Shown here piece by piece: positions 7,690 to 10,684 of a DNA stretch of 10,684 nt; within the stretch, counting starts at the first letter, position 1; every line of letters begins with the position of its first letter. A program made the position numbers and the translations under genes. Source of the DNA: Dictyocoela muelleri (Eukaryota; Microsporidia); contig SDVU01000765.1 of the NCBI GenBank assembly GCA_016256075.1, forward strand, positions 1-10,684, written 5' to 3'. The notes under the pieces were generated by a model. That model ran no database searches and had not been told where the DNA came from. It saw only the letters and a list, made by a program, of their open reading frames with translations.

Positions 7690-8180
7690 TATGGTAAAAT
7701 TGTTGTTATTTACAGATTTAGTTTAAATATATAATTAATAATTAGAATAATTAACGATTTAAATACCGATCTAATGATCTTCATTCTATTCAGGTTCTAA
7801 ATTCGGATTAAGTGTCGTTCTTTAACTTTTATTTAGCTATTCAATTGCTTAAAATTTATTTTATCTTTGTTTCTCTGAAATTTGAATATTTTTTTTGTGA
7901 AGTTAAAGTTTAAATCGCAAATGTTGGCATTAAAAGTGAGCGGGTATTAAAAAACTATATAAAACGGTTTAGATTATTATTTTATGTATTATTTATTTTT
8001 TTTTCAAAAATTTTTATATGCCAATTTATTAAGAGTCTCAGAACTAAAAATGACCATATGTTTTAAAGTAAAATTTAATAAAAAAATCATTGTTGTATAA
8101 AATTGAGGTGTCGTGTAATTGAAGTATACTATAAAATTACAGTGAAAATATAAAAAAAAGCATATGTGTTTAATTTTAAG
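7690..8180. other. AT-rich intergenic DNA, no gene seen
   Basis: This holds the 3' flank of the secreted-protein gene. I see no coding frame worth calling, no repeat array and no mobile-element signature. One minus-strand frame of about 60 codons near 8004-8189 is low in complexity and has no start context like the two real genes. Confidence 0.6.
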
Positions 8181-8273
8181 TGGAATCACATTTATACGGG
8201 GTTTTCACAAGATTTAAATCAAAAATATCAAACTTTTTTGAACGGTTCATGTATAAATTCGGGAACTTTAATA
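8181..8273 (+). repeat. Diverged direct repeat, copy A
   Basis: This segment, containing GGTTCATGTATAAATTCGG, aligns without large gaps to 8870-8962, where the same position reads GGTTCACGTATAAACTCGG. Similarity runs for about 93 bases at roughly 70% by eye, and both copies end at CTTTAATA or CTTAATA. The two lie in the same orientation, 689 bases apart. They probably come from an old dispersed repeat or an old local duplication. I cannot assign a family. Confidence 0.65.
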
Positions 8274-8869
8274 TACCCAATGAAAAAAATGTTTATATAT
8301 TAATTATACAAGTTGAATGATTTTTTTTATCAATTATATAAACATGGTTAAAAAGGCCATGTTTAATGGTCCGCAAACAATATAATATTATGTAGTCTAC
8401 CTTATACTACTAACAAATGCGAAGCTTTACTTCAATACTTAAATAGCAAATAGTTCAAAAATGAACCGATATGTTTTTTCATTGACAAACTAAAAAAAGA
8501 CTAATTAAGTAAGAATAAGAATATTTTTTTAAAAAGTGGAAAAAAAAAGATGTAACAATAGTAGATAAGAATCGTGATAGAAAATTTGGAATTTTAAGAA
8601 AACATAGAATTTTCCGCCATTTTTAAATATTGCTATATTAAAAATTCACAAAATAATTATTATGAGCACTCTTTTTTCATAGTTTTTTTTTTCATTTTGT
8701 CATCTTTTTTGTCTAAAATAGTCAAATAAAAATATAAAAAATTCACTATTTTTTTCTTTTCATTATTTTTTATAATTATTTAATAGCATTTATTTTTATG
8801 TTTTTAAGTTTTTTAAAAAGCGGGGTTTTTTTCCAAAAACGCCGAATAAAATTAAAAAAAAAACGATTG
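8274..8869. other. AT-rich DNA between the two direct repeats
   Basis: No gene is visible. A small hairpin (AAACATGG with CCATGTTT, loop of nine) lies near 8340-8365. A GC-containing stretch near 8818-8850 (GCGGGGTTTTTTTCC) resembles the middle of the flanking repeats and may be a third, partial copy. The rest is poly-A and poly-T rich. Confidence 0.5.
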
Positions 8870-8962
8870 TGGATTTCATGCTTTATCCGGTTTTTTTTTA
8901 CAAAATAAATCAGAAAAATCACGCTTTTTAATGGTTCACGTATAAACTCGGTTACCTTAATA
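8870..8962 (+). repeat. Diverged direct repeat, copy B
   Basis: This is the partner of 8181-8273, in the same orientation. Matching blocks include the starting TGGA, a CGG followed by a T run, ATCA.AAAATC and the GGTTCACGTATAAACTCGG core. It ends about 68 bases before the minus-strand SINE begins, so it is not part of that element; the other two SINE copies do not carry it. Confidence 0.65.
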
Positions 8963-9029
8963 ACTTAAATTAAAAAAAAATCTTCTGTGTAATTATAGTA
9001 TCCTTGTAAAAAACGCTTATAATTATAAT

Positions 9030-9486
9030 TATATATATTACATGGTGACAACATACATAGCTGCCAACCCGGAGAGTTGTCTCCTACCTTGGCCTTTAGA
9101 TCTTTGGTTCTTGGTGTTCCAAGAATAAGCCTCTCCTAAGCTACTCATGAGCCTAGTTGTATATGCGATTTTCTTTTTACTAATGATTCAGCAGGATATG
9201 GGTAATTAGTGGCTTTATCATGATTTTTTTCGCTACTTATTTGGACTAGATGCGTTGCCGCACTAATCCACACACCTAGGAGAGTCCTTTCTGCTTCATT
9301 GTCATATTAGACCAAGTTTTAATCAGCAATTTTATACTGAAAAACTGTATATTAGTACTATATTTCTATACTTTTTGCCCGCTTAATATCATTCCTTCAT
9401 TATTTATTATTGAGTGACGTCAGTGGGATTTGGACCTCGATACTTGAATTTTACATTCAAGAGTGTAACCACTGAGCTATCTGGCC
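9030..9486 (-). mobile_element. SINE copy 3, full length, with target-site duplication
   Basis: Read on the minus strand, the element starts GCCAGATAGCTCAGTGGTTA at 9486. It carries the perfect A box (9469-9479) and a decayed B box GGTCCAAATCC (9426-9436), and ends in an AT-rich tail at about 9030-9040. It aligns end to end with 3691-4130 and over its last 145 bases with 1-155. The exact 12-mer TATAATTATAAT flanks it on both sides (9018-9029 and 9487-9498), as expected for a target-site duplication made by LINE machinery, though AT-rich context weakens this. The T arm partly survives, but the 3' acceptor strand is absent. There is no coding capacity. Confidence 0.88.
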
Positions 9487-9498
9487 TATAATTATAAT

Positions 9499-9843
9499 AA
9501 AAAAATATATCAGTGTCTCAAATGAAATTTTAGAAAAAGTTTTTCTAATTTTTTTTAATTTGAGAATTTTTTTCATTGCTTTTATTTGTTTAACGATTAA
9601 AGTTAATATTTCACTCTTTATTAAATTTCGTCAATATGGCTCTAGGGCCTATTCCCGTTTGTTTATGTAAGAGTACCTCCCTTACAAGCGTAAAAAATAT
9701 ATATAAAAATGGATTATAAATTAAAAGTTAAAAAAATAATGAGTTTAAAAATAATGAGTAAAAAATAAATATTTGTAAAAAAGAAGTTTTTATTTTCTCA
9801 AAAAGGAATCCTCAATAATATTATAAACGCTTGTCTATAGGAT
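9499..9843. other. AT-rich spacer with one GC-richer patch
   Basis: No gene is seen. Positions about 9634-9692 (CTCTAGGGCCTATTCCCG, then GTAAGAGTACCTCCCTTAC) are much richer in G and C than their surroundings. They contain TACCTCCC, also seen at the end of the palindromic element at 10583. This may be the terminal region of a transposon, perhaps the one that carried the transposase next door, but a second end is not identified. Confidence 0.4.
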
Positions 9844-10313
9844 TCAGAAGTTATTTATTTTATATTTCGTTTTCTTAATATACTCTTCAACATAACCACC
9901 AATTGAAAAACCCGAAATACCCCTTCTGGTTTTAATATCTGTTTTGAAACGCGAACATTCACATTATATAAGATTAGTATGATACTCTTCGCAATTTATG
10001 AACCCTTCTTGGTGGTTAACGAAAATATGGACTCCTTCAATACATGCAACTGAATAAGGATATGATTAATGCCTATCAGTTTTAACCACAGAATTGTTAT
10101 TTATATTTTTTTGAGGAACTTCGGCATAGTTTCTTTCCTACGATTTCGTACTATTCCTAAGACCGATTCCATAGTCGTTTCTTCTACCGCTCTAACAATC
10201 CATGTAGCTCTTTGAATAGAATCTTACATCTTTGAAGGAGATTTAATCAGCTTACCTTTGATGATAACACTTTAATCAACTTGAAAAACCTCGGTTCTCC
10301 CTTTCCTTAAATA
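9844..10313 (-). pseudogene. Broken IS1595/ISXO2-like (Merlin) transposase
   Basis: This is a remnant of a DDE-type cut-and-paste transposase of the IS1595/ISXO2 group, called Merlin in eukaryotes. Conceptual minus-strand translation gives, in order, GRTEVFQVD with a stop where Glu is expected, SVIIKGKLIKSPSKM, RATWIVRAVEETTMESVL, RNRRKETMPKFL, VVKTD, GVHIFVNHQEGFIN, YHTNLI and FKTDIKTRRGISGF. These match the family pattern VDES..KGK, WV.G...., SD, VNHS..F and HTN.IE. I count at least four in-frame stops and one frameshift, so it is dead. A stop also replaces the Glu expected after HTNLI. The 3' end is a TGA at 9844-9846. The N-terminal part is missing: homology runs to about 10313, exactly where the palindromic element begins. 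Confidence 0.8.
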
Positions 10314-10584
10314 CCCCCCCCCTCTGAAAAAAAATATCGAAAACTACGAAATATGCATTAGCAAGGCAAAATAAAAATTTCTTTATATAGTCTTATATAC
10401 ATATTGTAAAAATAAGTTTTTAATATAAGCCTTTATTTCTAAATTTACTAAATTTGGAAATAAAGGCTTATATTAAAAACTGATTTTTACTATATGTATA
10501 TAAGACTATATAAAGAAATTTTTATTTTGCCTTGCTAATGCCATATTTCGTAGTTTTCGATATTTTTTTCAGAGGGGGGAGGTA
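10312..10584. mobile_element. Palindromic foldback MITE with TA ends
   Basis: Two arms of 136 bases (10312-10447 and 10449-10584) are inverted copies separated by one base. By eye they differ by four substitutions and two single-base indels, about 96% identity. The outer ends read TA then CCCCCCCCCTCTG on the left and, inverted, TA then CCTCCCCCCTCTG on the right. A TA target duplication plus C-rich ends recalls Tc1/mariner-derived MITEs, such as plant Stowaway with its CTCCCTCC end, though the family is not proven. There is no coding capacity. High arm identity suggests recent origin or arm homogenisation. Confidence 0.85.
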
Positions 10585-10684
10585 TATAAGGAAGAACTAT
10601 TATAAATTTAACTTATAGATTTTAAAGGTATAAAAAACTATAAATATAACTGAAATGACATTAATAAAGGAAAATAAAATATAT

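Noticed and set aside
8181-8962. Direct repeats as long terminal repeats of a retroelement
   Set aside because: They are only 93 bases long with no coding remnant, primer site or polypurine tract between them; an LTR origin is not supported.
10312-10584. The long hairpin as a transcription terminator
   Set aside because: At 273 bases with TA ends it fits a foldback transposon; no gene ends nearby except a dead transposase pointing away from it.

Overview
The window looks like nuclear DNA of a microsporidian, probably one of the AT-rich, low-density genomes (Hamiltosporidium- or Edhazardia-like; the genus is a guess). The evidence is: two long intronless genes 1.9 kb apart; a C-rich motif directly before each start codon (CCC ending 3 bases before one ATG, CCCC touching the other), which matches the CCC-like start-proximal signal described for microsporidia; very high A+T; Asn/Asp/Lys-rich low-complexity protein segments; and a decayed IS1595/Merlin-type transposase, a family known from microsporidia.

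Layout. Positions 1-155 hold the 3' end of a tRNA-derived SINE. Positions 156-1105 are AT-rich non-coding DNA with a minisatellite at about 727-912. Positions 1106-3361 (+) encode a calcineurin A (PP2B catalytic subunit) carrying two large low-complexity insertions. A 19-bp minisatellite follows its stop codon (3363-3497). A second, full-length but diverged SINE copy lies at 3691-4130 (+). After about 750 bp of AT-rich spacer, a 15-16 bp minisatellite with a 165-bp higher-order period fills most of the upstream region of the second gene (4896-5231). Positions 5309-7678 (+) encode a 789-residue protein with an N-terminal signal peptide that I do not recognise. The rest is non-genic and repeat-rich: a diverged 93-bp direct repeat pair (8181-8273 and 8870-8962), a third SINE copy on the minus strand with a 12-bp target-site duplication (9030-9486), the broken transposase (9844-10313, minus), and a near-perfect palindromic MITE with TA at both ends (10312-10584) that abuts the transposase remnant.

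The two genes share a strand but show no sign of being an operon or of working together. Calcineurin A is the Ca2+/calmodulin-dependent phosphatase of the parasite's own cytoplasm. The second protein is predicted to enter the secretory pathway. The most novel content is the SINE family, which has at least three copies in this one window, and the palindromic MITE. The putative secreted protein with an internal nuclear-localisation-like stretch is the best candidate for parasite-specific biology.
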